From: Nipponacmea schrenckii
Lineage: Eukaryota; Mollusca; Gastropoda; Lottiidae
Length of the DNA stretch: 64,000 bases
Assembly (NCBI GenBank): GCA_030562195.1
Contig: CM060202.1
Coordinates: 1,240,001 to 1,304,000, forward strand
Reading direction: 5' to 3'
This document shows, piece by piece, positions 21,557 through 32,697 of this stretch. A model generated the notes under the pieces. It saw only the letters and a list, made by a program, of their open reading frames with translations. It was not told where the DNA came from and ran no database searches. The translations under genes and the position numbers were made by a program. Numbering within the stretch: the first letter of the stretch is position 1; each line of letters starts with the position of its first letter.

Positions 21557-21822
21557 TATACTACTGCCGTATTTTGCAATTTTTTGCAACTTTGTTGTTT
21601 TTAGTGTGATTCATCTAAAAAAAATTGAGCATATAAGGCCCATGGAATGATTTTCAAAAAGTAGGTCAAAAATTTTGCGTCACTTCCGGTTTTTGCGAAA
21701 AATGGAGTTTTACGTCCGGTTGAATAACTTCCTTTTTTTATTAATGTATGAGATTCAAACTTGAATCATCGGGTAGTCATTAGTCATACAAAAAAATGAA
21801 GAAAATAAAATCAAGGCCGCAT

Positions 21823-22298
21823 CGAAGCGTATCTGCTGACCATATATCGTCTTTGGCGAATACTTTCACTTTTAAAAAGTTTTTAGTTTTTCTGAATTCT
21901 TTATGAACTTCATCTGCTATTCCCATACCAAATTTCATTTTTGATTTTAATAATCTTATGATTAGCGCTCTTTCAACTTTTTCTCTAAATGTGGGATTTG
22001 GAATAGATTCTAATTCTTTAATCATTTGTTTGTCTGCTTCGTGTTGAAATTGTAAGTCTTCATTTCTGTATAGTTTGTCGTGTTTTAGTGTTTTAACTGG
22101 TTATTCACCTGGTTTTGGATTATCATTTTCATCCAATCGTAAGTCTAACCTTGTTCCCGGACCAGTGTAATTATCACCCGGAAGATGTTTCTCGCCTTTA
22201 TATTTAGCCCACGGGAAACCGGGAAGTTTAGTTAAAGATTTTTGAATGTCTCCCGACCCAATATACATTGAGGGAGAGTGACTGTTTATTAAAGACAT
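21823..22298 (-). pseudogene. Second copy of PLA2-like ORF and integrase N-terminus
   Basis: Product of the tandem duplication. The 65-codon PLA2-like ORF (22,101-22,298) and the integrase N-terminal ORF (21,780-22,025) are identical in protein sequence to the first copy until unit 2 begins at 21,823. After WSADTL the frame runs into unrelated DNA, so the copy cannot encode integrase. Confidence 0.85.
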
Positions 22299-22863
22299 TT
22301 TTTAGTAATAGATATTACCACTCGCTTACATTACGATTACATTGATGATGCTAATTAATGAATATACCCTGCTGTAAATCTATGTGCATTGGATGCGCTA
22401 AATCTGAATTAAACTTTATTAAAAGAAGAATAGCTTCGTAGTATATTCAGATTTAGCGCATGCAATGCCAAGGAAATAGAGATGTTAAAGGGGTATTAAT
22501 TACTTATACACCTAAAGATGCTATAAATCTAATTAAGGAATATACCCTACTGTAAATATACCCTATGGGCATTGCATGCGCTAAATCTGAATATACTTAT
22601 ACTACTGCTGTATTTTGCAATTTTTTGCAACTTTGTTGTTTTTAGTGTGATTCATCTAAAAAAAATTGAGCATATAAGGCCCATGGAATGATTTTCAAAA
22701 AGTAGGTCAAAAATTTTGCGTCACTTCCGGTTTTTGCGAAAAATGGAGTTTTACGTCCGGTTGAATAACTTCCTTTTTTTATTAATGTATGAGATTCAAA
22801 CTTGAATCATCGGGTAGTCATTAGTCATACAAAAAAATGAAGAAAATAAAATCAAGGCCGCAT

Positions 22864-24200
22864 GCGCAACTATCACCGCCATTTTGATTTTCCTGAAAGT
22901 GAGCGATTTTTATTCAGACATTATGGCTAGTCCGATTGAGATGATTTTGGTGTCAAATGAAAGAACATAAAAATTGCAACTAAACTGGAAACTTTTTGAA
23001 TTTCGCTTTTGCATTTTTGCAACATCCGGTTGAATTTTTTCGAAGTTTGGGGGCTTATTTCTCGTGACCTTGACCTTTGATGACCGTGACCTATAGTAGG
23101 TCAAAGGTCATTGACCTTGGCTATCAGTTGATACTTTGACCTCCTACGTCTACTTCCGGTTTTATAACTGCCCGAAAACAGCAAAATTCGCAACTTTGGA
23201 CTGCTCTAGAGCGTGACCTAATTAATTTAGAGTGTTAATTTTTTCAGTTTCTTAAAGTACGTTTTGTCCTCTTTCTAACGATGTACAACAGAAGTTTTTA
23301 AAGTGAAAATTGAATTTTTCGATTTTTGAAACTAAAAGTACATATTGCCGCATTTACGTTTGTTTGAAATGTATGTGTGTATATCTCGTGATCTATTAGA
23401 TGTACAAACTTCAAATTTGTACCGTGAATATACATTTTGAATGTGATTAGATTCACGCTAAAAAAATGAGATGGGCGTGGCACACCCGGGTAAATTTAGA
23501 ATTTACCCTTTTCATGGGTCAGAGAATTACGTCTGTAGGAAATAGCGTTTTTAAAAAAGTATTTTGCACACAAGATACCTCATTGCTTTGGCCAGTTCAT
23601 TCCAGTTAATCAGATGATTCGACCTGTTGCAATTTCTAGACAATAGCAAACTGGTTGATTTTTTTCTAATTTTGGAAGCTTATTTCTCGTGACCTTGACC
23701 CTTGGTGACCTTGACCTTTAGTATTTCAAAGGTCATTGACCGTGTCTATCATTCAATACTTAGACATTTGACCTCCGACGTCCACTTCCGGTTTATAGCT
23801 GCCTGAAAACCTCACATTTCACAACTTTGGACTGCTCTAGAGCGTGACCTTATTAATTTAAAGGGTTATTATTTTCAGATTCTTAAGGCGCTTCTTGTCA
23901 ATTTTCCAGAAATGTATATGAAAAGTTTTAAAAATGAAAATTTAATTTTTGCACTTTTAAAATTGAAGTACATTTAGCTTTTTTGAAATGTATGTGTGTA
24001 TATCTTGTGATCTATTAGATGTACAAGCTTCAAATTTGTACCGTGAATATATATTTTGAATTGTTATTAGATTTACGCAAAAAAAATGAGATGGGCGTGG
24101 CACATCCAGGTAAACTTTCAATGTAGCATTTATATAGGTCAGCGAATTATGTCAGTAGGAAATAACGTTTTTCCAGAAAATTCTTTGCACACAGATACCT
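22864..24200. repeat. ~645 bp diverged tandem repeat rich in AGGTCA half-sites
   Basis: Two units are evident: CTCGTGACCTTGACC at about 23,061 and 23,687; TGTGTGTATATCTCGTGATC-like text at about 23,373 and 23,994; and GAGATGGGCGTGGCACA at about 23,468 and 24,089. Each carries clustered TGACCT/AGGTCA hexamers and CTACTTCCGGTT-type text. An older copy lies at about 62,790-63,030. No ORF is supported. Confidence 0.75.
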
Positions 24201-24369
24201 CGTTGCTTTGGCCATATGCTTCCAGGAAAAAAAAAGATGTTTCGGCCTGTCTGTTGCAATTTTGCGACGTTTGCAAAGTCCCACTCTGTGCCATAATTGG
24301 CTCTAGTTTCTTTTTATTATCATATTCCAATCAGTTATTTTTTAACGACCAATATTTATCATAACTTTA

Positions 24370-24640
24370 TGTCCTGCTTGTTTTCCTGGTATTAACAAAG
24401 ACATATCCATGATCGTCAGGATTGTTCCATTGACTTCTACGTCTACGTCTTTTTCCATACCATGAATAATGGATTGGAGTATTTGCGATAAATCTTTATC
24501 GTTTAATTCTTAAACGTATCCATAATTATTCGTGTTTGAAAAACCATAATGCCTTAAGATATTACGAACGTCCCGCCATATTGGAAAACGGTTCGTCTTG
24601 ATAATCAAAGAGTTATCCTCCCCGTCGTGCAATAGCGGTC
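24370..24640 (-). pseudogene. Unidentified minus-strand coding fragment
   Basis: One minus-strand frame gives DGEDNSLIIKTNRFPIWRDV, ILRHYGFSNTNNYGYV, a stop, and then LSQILQSIIHGMEKDVDVEV and LLIPGKQAGHKVM. The composition looks like protein and it lies downstream of the Polinton block on the same strand, so it could be another Polinton gene remnant. I recognise no motif. An alternative is chance openness in AT-rich DNA. Confidence 0.35.
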
Positions 24641-24949
24641 ATCTATATAAATAGACTACAACGCATTTTCAATTGTAGACTTTGTCAACAGGACACACAA
24701 TTTTCAGACTGACTCGAGACCAGCCGCGTACAGCACGGGAAAAAAAATGAAAAGTGAAATTTTGTTTGAGGTATATTTCAAGGTATTTTGCGATTTTCTT
24801 AGAGCTTGAGTATTTCTGATGACTGTTTAAATGTAACAAAGGCTCAAAACGACCCCTAAAAATCAAGCCTGTACCCCTTTAAAACTCGTCAAGAACTCAT
24901 TCACTATGAGACCAATATAAAGGACAATGACAGCAACAAAAAGATCATA

Positions 24950-25393
24950 CCCTGGGTTATAACATAATGATCCTCGTCAACCCAACATCAGAAATATGGC
25001 TAAAGATAAAACGTTATTAGATACCAGTGAAAGAATGAAGATAGTTATGAAAGATAGTAAGATCATCATGGCAGAGAAAAGAAACAAGTCTATTGGTGAC
25101 ATCCTTCACGCTAATAAGTTATGGAATAAAAGTGATAGGCCTACGAATGTAGATACTTGGAGATGCTCACCTTGCTTACGACGAAGACCTCCATGTAAAG
25201 CGTGCGACACCATAAATACCACCAATACAATAACAAGTAAAGACTCCAGAGTGTTTTTCAAAATGCTGTTAATTGCACATCCAATTTTGTGATTTATTGT
25301 TAAACATGTTCGGAATGTGGAATTCAATATGTAGGGCAAACTGTTACTTCATTTAGTGTAAGACTTAATAAGCATCGTTCAAACATGTTCTTG
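24950..25393 (+). pseudogene. Penelope-like element (GIY-YIG endonuclease end), frameshifted
   Basis: The frame from about 24,961 reads HNDPRQPNIRNMAKDKTLLD and DILHANKLWNKSDRP, then CLRRRPPCKACDT with paired cysteines. After a frame change and an in-frame TAA comes CTSNFVIYC ... CSECGIQYVGQT and VRLNKHRSNM. A cysteine-rich linker followed by [VI]-I-Y-x-x-x-C-x-x-C-x-x-x-Y-V-G-Q-T and R-x-x-x-H is the typical RT-to-GIY-YIG junction of Penelope-like retroelements. The RT palm is not visible upstream. Broken at the 3' side by a Helitron-like cassette at about 25,390. Confidence 0.75.
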
Positions 25394-25782
25394 AAAACGC
25401 GTTCAATTTTAGCTTGTAAACACTCTTGAGAGAACAATTCTTAATGGATTTTGATGACACTTGGCTTGAGTAGGCCTATATGTTATCACCCAAGGATGAA
25501 GCCTATTGAAAACCAGTCAAATCTAAAAAAAAATAATATCAGTTATTGCCCTTGTTTTTGAAAACGTGTTCAATTTTTGGCTTGTAAACACTCTACAAAG
25601 CACATTTATTGACTGATTTTGACAAAACTTGCTGAAATTATTTAATATCACCCAAGGATGAACCCTATGGAAAAAAGAATATATTGAAATATATTTAATA
25701 CGAATTATTGCCCTTGTTTTATAAAATGTGTTGGATTTTTGCCTTGTAAACACTCTACAAGTCACAATTATTGAGCGATTTT
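25394..25782 (+). repeat. Cassette monomers flanking copy 2
   Basis: About two and a half ~160 bp monomers of the TATACGCCC cassette family, interrupted at 25,782 by the head of another cassette inserted in TTTT. This is a self-insertion of the family. Confidence 0.6.
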
Positions 25783-27247
25783 TATACGCCCACATGAAAT
25801 GGGGGGCGTATATTGTCGTCACCCACATCTGTCCGTTGGTCCGTCCACAATTGCTCATAAACACTCTACAAGGAGCATTTCTTGACAGAATTAGATGAAA
25901 CTTGATATGAGTGTTTATGATCACGCAAGGATGAACCCTATTGAAAATCAGCGAAATCGGAAAAAAATTAGTATGAGTTCTTGCCCTTGTTCTTGAATGG
26001 ATTGTAAACACTCTACAACGTGCAATTCTTGACTGATTTTGATGAAAATTGCTGTGAGAGTATGTTATAACTCAAGGATAAACCCTATTGAAAATCAGCA
26101 AAATTGAAAAACATTTAGTATGAGTTATTGGCCTTGTTCTTGAAAACGTGTTCCATTTTAGCTTTTGAACACTCTTGAGAGAACAATTCTAAATGGATTT
26201 TGATGAAACTTGGCTTGAGAATTTGCTATCACCCAAGGATGAAGCCTATTGAAACCCAGTTAAATTGAAAAAAATTAGTGTCAGTGATTTCCCATTGTTT
26301 TTGAAAACCTGTTCAATTTTTGGCTTGTAAACACCCTACAAAGAACAGTTATTGAGCGATTTTGATGAAACTTGCTGAAATTGTTTAATATCGCCCAAGG
26401 ATGAACCCTTTTGAAAATAGAAAATATCGAAATATATTCAATACGAATTATTGCCCTTGTTCTATATAATGTGTTGGATTTTTGCATTGTGAACACTCTA
26501 CAAGTCACAATTTTTGAGTGATTTTGACGTAACTTGGCATGAGTATTTGTAATCACCTAAGGATGAACCCTATTGAAATTCAGTTAAATAAAAAAAAAAT
26601 ATTTAGTGGCTTGTAAACACTCTACAAAGCACAATTATTGACCGATTTTGACAAAGTTGCTGAAATTGTTTAATATCACCTAAGGATGAACCCCATTGAA
26701 AATAAAATATATCGAAATATATTTGATACGAATTATTGCCCTTGCTTTATAAAATGTGTTCAATTTTTTTCCTTTTACACACTCTAAAAGTCACAATTCT
26801 TGAGCGATTTTGACATAACTCGGCATGAGTATTTTTAATCACCTAATGATGAAAATATTTAGTATTAGTTTGTAAACCCTCTAGAAGGCACAATGATTAA
26901 CAGATTTGACAAAATTTGCTGCAATTGTTAATTATCACTCAAGGATGAACCCTATTGAAAACAAGAAATATCACATAATATTTGATTGCCCTTGTTCTTT
27001 CAAATGATTTCGATTTTTTTAGCTCATAAACACTCTGCAAGTCACATTTCTTGACTGATTTAAATGGAACTTGGCATGAGTATGTGGAATCACCTAAGGA
27101 TGAACCCTATTGAAAATCAGATAAATCATAAAATATTTAATATCAATTATTGCTCTGTTTTTGAAAAGAAGTATATGTATATTTTATTTTTTATTCAAAA
27201 TCAATGCTGCCAGTGGGCGTATATTACCTTGCCTGTCAAGCTATATT
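25783..27247 (+). mobile_element. Helitron-like cassette, copy 2
   Basis: The head TATACGCCC with its hairpin partner begins at 25,783. The tail GTGGGCGTATATTACCTTGCC lies near 27,213-27,235, followed by a slightly degenerate CTTGCCTGTCAAG palindrome. The interior is seven or eight diverged ~160 bp monomers. It has the same structure as 274-2,418 and is shorter. Confidence 0.65.
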
Positions 27248-27410
27248 ATTTCCATGGAATCAATTATAAACCAAGAAATTGTATTCTCTGTGATGGTATG
27301 AGTGAAGACTTTTTCATGTTAGCTCAATTGTCTAAATAGATTAATAGGATTATCTAATGATTCTTTCCGTCTTGAATACGATATTAAAAGGTATCATCTA
27401 TATAACCCAT

Positions 27411-27809
27411 AAGGCTGGTTTTCCATGTACGCAGGTTTTGACCTGCTCGTGGCAGGCGGTTAGAGGCAACACAATCAAACCTTCAATTTTCATGGTACTG
27501 GCTAGCCGAATGCGGAAATAAATATCAATCACTGCTTGATTTTTAAACGCGAAATAACAAACCCCGAGCGCATTTACCTACAAAGGACCTATTTTGTGGT
27601 ATTTCCAATTAAAAATGGCAGACAACATCAAGTTCACTAGCGAAATGATGGAGAAATTGATTGAGTTAGTCCAGGAAAATCATGTTTTATATAATCCTAG
27701 CCAGTCCCAGCATAAAGACAACGTATTGACGATCAATTGCTGGAACAAAATCGTCTATTGGCTATAATTTGGTGGACCAAACAAAGAACAAGGAGCAATG
27801 TGCGTTTTC
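27411..27809 (+). mobile_element. Putative PIF/Harbinger-type 5' end carrying an MADF ORF
   Basis: It starts GGCTGGTTTTCCATGTACGC and contains an MADF-coding ORF. A possible other terminus lies beyond the Copia element at about 32,985-33,006 (GATGGAAACATAAGCC, whose reverse complement begins GGCTTATGTTTCCAT). The match of the two ends is only partial and no 3 bp target duplication is clear, so the superfamily is a guess. Confidence 0.35.
27615..27767 (+). pseudogene. MADF-domain DNA-binding protein fragment
   Basis: ATG at 27,615 (context AAAAATGG) opens MADNIKFTSEMMEKLIELVQ and continues LYNPSQSQHKDN to CWNKIVYWL before TAA. The pattern L-I-x-x-V-x-x-x-x-x-L-Y-[DN]-x-S-x-x-x-[HY]-K-D-x-x-x-x-x-x-x-W matches the first half of MADF domains (about 80 residues in full). 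The second half is lost. MADF or Myb/SANT-like proteins are partners of PIF/Harbinger transposases. Confidence 0.6.
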
Positions 27810-28027
27810 TGTTAAGTCACCATATACAGAGGCTTCTTCATATATAGTTTAATCATAAACAGATAAACATACAGACAAAACCCCACCACCTTCACACGCC
27901 TATGACTAGGACACGAGTGACGCTATTGTCACCGCACGGATATTACCCAACATGCAATATTATCAAGTCATGTAACTGACTTGGCCCTGTGCCAACTAGC
28001 AGACGATATCTAATAATATAACTGACA
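27810..28027 (-). repeat. Copia 3' LTR
   Basis: 218 bp, almost identical to 32,698-32,913. On the minus strand it begins TGTCAGTTATATTATTAG and ends ACTTAACA (TG...CA). Next to it inside the element is a polypurine tract (minus strand AGAAAGAGGGGAG). I count roughly five differences from the other LTR, so insertion is fairly recent. Confidence 0.95.
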
Positions 28028-28168
28028 CTCCCCTCTTTCTATTACATGAATATATAAATATTCTATAAGGTGGTGCTAAAGGTGGTGAGTTCAAAACAAA
28101 TTACAAACAATGAAATGTTAAATAAATATTACATTACAGAATAAACTAGTAATTGCATTATTTACATG

Positions 28169-28716
28169 TTATTTATCCACATTTACATAGGTGGGAAATT
28201 CACCATGAATGAAGATGTTCTGGAGATGGACAGATGAGGCCCCCCTTTTAGTGAGACAATCTGACAATTGTCGACTTTCTACAATCCAATTAACTGCTTG
28301 CAATTCCCCTCTTTCTAACATTTGTTTTATGGATGCAATGTCAATTCTTAATTGTTTCTCTTGTACCAATTTAGTTCAATAAAGATTTTCATATAAAGAC
28401 TTGTTATCAATATAACTTACAATTGGGATTTTATTACATGCATGATCAAGAAATAAAATTTCTGTTAGCAATGAGCCTAGATAAAATGACATATCAGTCT
28501 ATCAATTTTTTATAACTCTCCTTATTTTCTTAGCAGCCCAAGCAATTGGACAACACTTTCCGTTATCCCCTAGCAAAAATAGACCCCATCCCCTAGATCT
28601 GCATATGAGGCATCTGAAAACAAAACAATTTGGATGTTTTTGATTTTCCCTAAATTAGGAAAAAAAAGCTCACAATTATCATTTTTATCTCTTCTGACTA
28701 GCTTATTAGCAAATGC
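28169..28716 (-). pseudogene. Copia RNase H
   Basis: Minus-strand pieces: IQIVLFSDASYADL with the first catalytic aspartate (near 28,600), PIAWAAKKIRRVIKN (near 28,530), SYIDNKSLYENLY (near 28,390) and the C-terminal ORF with ESRQLSDCLTKRGAS (28,169-28,369). Frame breaks occur near 28,560-28,580 and 28,380. The same C-terminal motif (QLADCLTKSGAS) is seen in another Copia remnant at 62,140. Confidence 0.8.
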
Positions 28717-29645
28717 TAAAGTTTCAACCTTGGCATTTTTAACACAGACACGTTTATATCAAGAACGTCATAACTTAAGTCAGGACGAGTTTGGTTTGCT
28801 AACCAATTAAACTGACCAATTATTTCCTGTAAAGAACTAGTTTCTTCAGGATTTAAGCTATCTTGTTTACGCTTAAGGCGATTAGCTACAATTTCAACAG
28901 GATCATTAGACTCAGCATAGCTTTTCTGGTGCATGGTAATGCCCTTATCATTTTGAATAATTTCAAGTCCAATGTATTTGAATATGCAAATACCTTCCCT
29001 TCCACTTTGATACTTATTTTGAATTTTATCGATAATCAAATTCCGAAACTTTTCGTTTCCAGCCCAAAGAAAATCGTCTACATGCATTATGAATATGCCA
29101 CTGATTTTTTTATTATCATGCCAGAAAAAAAGTGCTGGGTCTATGATAGATTGAACACACCCTAATTCGACTAATTCTTCCTTCACACTGATAAACCAGT
29201 GACGCGAAGCATCATTCAAGCTGTATACACACTTGTTTAATTTCCACAATTGATCATTATTCACAGCCTCTTTAGGAGGTTTAAGAAACACTTCACGGGA
29301 CATAGGCTTTCCTTGAAGAAAGGCAGCCTTAATGTCGATTGATTCACATTTCCAATTTAAGGTAGCACATAAAGCTAATATGATGCGCATAGTTTCTTTC
29401 CTAGCAGTGGGCGAATCAGATTTGACATCAGACTCTTCAAAACCTCTCGCCACAAGTCTCGCCTTATATCCAATTTCACCGTCAATTGATTTCTCTGTAA
29501 TAACCCATCTAGAACTAATATAATTCTGTCCATTATTCTGCACTTCACTATATACTTTAAAGTTTTTCCAATTCAAAAGTTCTTTTTCTTTAGCCTCTTC
29601 AATTTTCTTATTCCCATCAGACTGGTTAATCTGGACCTCTTCCAA
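28716..29645 (-). CDS. Copia reverse transcriptase (RVT_2)
   Basis: A 309-codon open frame. ISSRWVITEKSIDGEIGYKA and ARLVARGFEE open the fingers, ESIDIKAAFLQGKPM carries the first catalytic aspartate, KLNKCVYSLNDASRHW is the family's conserved L-x-K-x-[LV]-Y-x-L-x-[DQ]-[AS] block, and IMHVDDFLWAG holds the DD pair. The C-terminus enters the connection (GQFNWLANQTRPDLSYDV). The motif set is complete, so this part of pol remains open although neighbouring parts are broken. It copies element RNA to cDNA in cytoplasmic particles. Confidence 0.9.
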   Translation of the reverse strand: MEEVQINQSDGNKKIEEAKEKELLNWKNFKVYSEVQNNGQNYISSRWVITEKSIDGEIGYKARLVARGFEESDVKSDSPTARKETMRIILALCATLNWKCESIDIKAAFLQGKPMSREVFLKPPKEAVNNDQLWKLNKCVYSLNDASRHWFISVKEELVELGCVQSIIDPALFFWHDNKKISGIFIMHVDDFLWAGNEKFRNLIIDKIQNKYQSGREGICIFKYIGLEIIQNDKGITMHQKSYAESNDPVEIVANRLKRKQDSLNPEETSSLQEIIGQFNWLANQTRPDLSYDVLDINVSVLKMPRLKL

Positions 29646-30384
29646 ATCTAATTTCCATTCTTTTACTTCTGTTGCAAAATCTAGGCCCTTTACATGTTGT
29701 TTGTTTCATCCTGTATATTTAAATACGCCCAATTTCTTCCAGTTGCTTTCCCTCCCCTGCTTATTACAACACTCTTCTTCCATTGATTGCTATCTAAAAG
29801 TTTATAAGAAATGACATCACCTGTTTTTGGAAGATCTCTATTTTCTTTAACCGTAATAGACTCTTGTGGCTGTACTACAGGGGTTGTAGGGTTTTCTAAA
29901 TTTGATGCTGGAGTTGACTCATCTAGCTCATCTTCAATGGATTCTGCAACAGGTGGCACCGCCTAAAATTTGGCATCATTTTCTGCTGCTTCTTTATTAA
30001 GAACTTCAGGTGATCCTTCTCCAATTTTAATCTGCAGGGATGTACTCTCACATAGATATTTCCATGTCTAATGAACACCACTTTGCCATCTTGTCCGATA
30101 ACGTACCCATAGCCTTTCCATTTTTGACTATCTTCCCTCTTATAATACACCTTGTCACCGGATTGAAAATGTTCATCAGGATTCCCTCTAATTTGATGGC
30201 GTAGGGCTCTCCTTATTCTTTCTGAGCTTTCAGCCTTTATAAAGGCTCTTCTTCCAGAGTGTAAAGCATTAAGATGGCTTGCAAAGAGTTCATTACGTGT
30301 TGTGCCTTCCAGTGCCGGTAACTTGTCATTAGAACAGATGGTAGATTCGGGTTGGTGCCAAAAACTAGTTGATGGGGACTCCAT
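29646..30384 (-). pseudogene. Copia integrase C-terminal/SH3-like region
   Basis: ORF 29,923-30,384 contains TRNELFASHLNALHSGRRAF, HQIRGNPDEHFQSGDKVYYK, WKGYGYVIGQDGKVV and IYVRVHPCRL, a Copia post-integrase region with an SH3-like fold. ORF 29,690-29,959 follows in another frame, with an acidic/proline linker and GDVISYKLLDSNQWKKSVV. They link integrase to RT. Confidence 0.75.
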
Positions 30385-31222
30385 CCATATACCATCTGAA
30401 GAGAGTTTTTTGCATTTTTTTTGCTTTAACCGCCCATGTTAAAGCACTATCGATCTTGAGTTTTGGATTATCTTCTAGAATCTTCTTTACAAAATCATCC
30501 ACTATTGCATGGTTCCTTTCGCAAAGTCCATTTTGCCAAGGGGAATAACCTGATTTGTTAATTACTTCAATGTTCATATTCTCACACATATAGCGAAATC
30601 TTTCATTCGCAAATTCCCCTCCATTATCTGCGAGAAATTTTTTTGGTGCACCAAAACCAGCTCCAATCCATTTGATCAATATCTGCTCAATGATAGTATC
30701 AGGAGTTTTGCTGTAAATAACTGATGCTATACTAAATCTAGTGGCCATGTCTATAATGTGGAGAAAATACACACCTGGTTTCCAAAATTTAAGGTCTAGG
30801 GCAAAAACCTCATTAAATTGTGTAGCCAAAGGTAGACACACAACTGGCCTTGATGGAGTTTTTCGATATCTTTTGCAAACATCACAGTTTTCCTCAAGTT
30901 CATTAATTATTCTTGAACAGTTTTCATTTAGCACACCTGCATCCTTCATTAGAGATTTGAGCCTACGTGAAGAAGGATGTGCGAACTGCTTGTGTAATTT
31001 CTCAACCATCTTCTTCTCAGCTTCCATTGTTATGAAGATTTCTTCATCTTGTTCTAGCTGGATACAGTAATGACCGGCCGAGGTGCAGTCCAAAGGAATA
31101 CTCTTTCCAAAGATTTCAGCAGAATCTTTTTCAAGGTCCAACTTTATTTTCGCCTTTTTCATTGCCTCTATACTCAGTAATAAGGGTATATCACTGTCAA
31201 CCACATCTGACACTATAAAACA
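30365..31222 (-). pseudogene. Copia integrase core
   Basis: The frame has the HHCC finger (LHKQFAHPS with two His, then CDVC), and the DDE core with ALDLKFW, FLADNGGEF and NGLCERNH supplying D, D and E. The N-terminal part (SDVVDSDIPLLLSIEAM to CIQLEQDEE) is the end of the protease region and the pre-integrase domain. The open frame is 282 codons and runs into the duplication junction at 31,222, so it is severed from the upstream protease. Confidence 0.88.
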
Positions 31223-31649
31223 CTAGGGCAAAAACCTCATTAAATTGTGTAGCCAAAGGTAGACACACAACTGGCCTTGATGGAGTTTTTCGATATCTTT
31301 TGCAAACATCACAGTTTTCCTCAAGTTCATTAATTATTCTTGAACAGTTTTCATTTAGCACACCTGCATCCTTCATTAGAGATTTGAGCCTACGTGAAGA
31401 AGGATGCGCGAACTGCTTGTGTAATTTCTCAACCATCTTCTTCTCAGCTTCCATTGTTATGAAGATTTCTTCATCTTGTTCTAGCTGGATACAGTAATGA
31501 CCAGCCGAGGTGCAGTCCAAAGGAATACTCTTTCCAAAGATTTCAGCAGAATCGTTTTCAAGGTCCAACTTTATTTTCACCTTTGTCATTGCCTCAATAC
31601 TCAGTAATAAGGGTATATCACTGTCAACCACATCTGACACTATAAAACA
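30796..31649. repeat. 427 bp tandem duplication inside Copia pol
   Basis: CTAGGGCAAAAACCTCATTA occurs at 30,796 (as GTCTAGGGC) and at 31,223. The unit 30,796-31,222 is repeated at 31,223-31,649 with a few differences. 427 is not a multiple of three, so it shifts the frame and ends the upstream ORF in LVFYSVRCG. The event is specific to this copy. Confidence 0.9.
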
Positions 31650-31877
31650 CTCAACACCCCCCATCTTACACGGAAATGTCACCTTATATTTTGATTTTAA
31701 ACACCTACCGCCACCAAATTTGAACACCTTTTCTCCTGGTTCACGTCTAACCCGTCTTTTTTCGTTTTTATTAAGACTGTCTAAGAATGTGGACATCCAT
31801 GCTTCCCCTGCCACTGTAGAAGTACATGCTGAATTCAGTATCATCGTTTCCAGTAAACAAAACAGCTTTCTCAACAA
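31197..31877 (-). pseudogene. Copia protease and pre-integrase region, catalytic Asp replaced
   Basis: The frame starts near 31,877 and reads MILNSACTSTVAGEAWM, then RREPGEKVFKFGGGRC and FIVSDVVDSDIPLLLS. Relatives of this Copia lineage have L-D-[ST]-[AG]-C-T-S-T at the first motif, so here Asp is replaced by Asn. The remainder is the duplicated pre-integrase/HHCC region ending at the duplication joint. Protease would cleave Gag-Pol; this copy should be inactive. Confidence 0.8.
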
Positions 31878-32535
31878 ATTTATTCTGTCTCATGCTTTCG
31901 TAGGAATCTGGACATTCCTTCAGTAAGTGTCGAAAAGATCCGCAGCTTTTGCAACGGAGAGGGTTTCCATCAGGCCCTGGTGGATTTATCTTTTTAGTGA
32001 CCTCCTGATATTGGTTTTGTTGTGGTCGATAATTATTTCTTCTATAATTCGGATATCTAGGAAAAACCCCTATTCTGAGCTGCAAAGATTTCTTCTGTGG
32101 CGTAAATTCTTGATTCTGCATCTGTGGATTCTATCTTTATAGCAGTACTTGAAACACTATTACTCAGTCCTAAAGCCTGTTGTCCGAAAAAATTTCTCAG
32201 AGCAGTGGTCATTTGCTGGAAGAGAGTGTCTGTGTTTGAATAATCCACACCAGTTAACACCAATTGTTTATCTTTTGGCTCTAGACCAGCACAATCCAAA
32301 ATTTTAAATGCCAAACTCTATCAAACTCTATGTAGACTTCATAGGCTTCAGTCAAAGAATCCTTTTTGTATAGTTTATCCAAAAATTCAATCAATGTTTT
32401 TACACCATTTTCTTGGGTTAACGTGTCGATCTCCAATTCACTGAAAACTTTGTCTCTAATACCTCCGTGTTCACTAAAACTCAACGCTATCGCCAATGCT
32501 CTCTTTTTGGTTCCAAATCTGTGAGATTCTCCCAT
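31771..32535 (-). pseudogene. Copia Gag with zinc knuckle
   Basis: Pieces: 32,535-32,281 (FGTKKRALAIALSFSEHGGI, IEFLDKLYKKDSLTEAYEVY) and 32,314-32,057 (SNTDTLFQQMTTALRNFFG), then 32,121-31,771 with CKSCGSFRHLLKEC, a C-x2-C-x4-H-x4-C knuckle. The arrangement fits Ty1/Copia Gag (UBN2-like) capsid followed by nucleocapsid. The likely start lies upstream near 32,600. Two frame changes break it. Confidence 0.75.
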
Positions 32536-32697
32536 GCCTTAATTTCATCCACCCATCTCGAGTACGGCTTCAATTCAATGTTGAAGGGTGGTGGGGTTTT
32601 GTAGGACGCCGCCATTTTGGTTGTTTACATCCGGTACACTCGGAATCAGATTTTTAGCGTATTTGAGAATTTCTTTATTAAACAGGCTCTGCTTCCA

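Larger units (their letters stand above)
20782..22863. repeat. Exact 1,041 bp tandem duplication
   Basis: Unit 1 is 20,782-21,822 and unit 2 is 21,823-22,863. Both start CGAAGCGTATCTGCTGACCA and end TCAAGGCCGCAT. I noticed only a couple of single-base differences (near 22,143 and 22,608). The unit holds the integrase N-terminus, the PLA2-like ORF, the foldback MITE and noncoding repeat. The near identity indicates a recent event or an assembly artefact. Confidence 0.95.

Noticed and set aside
31510..31926. 138-codon plus ORF
   Set aside because: Antisense to Copia protease and pre-integrase. Shadow.
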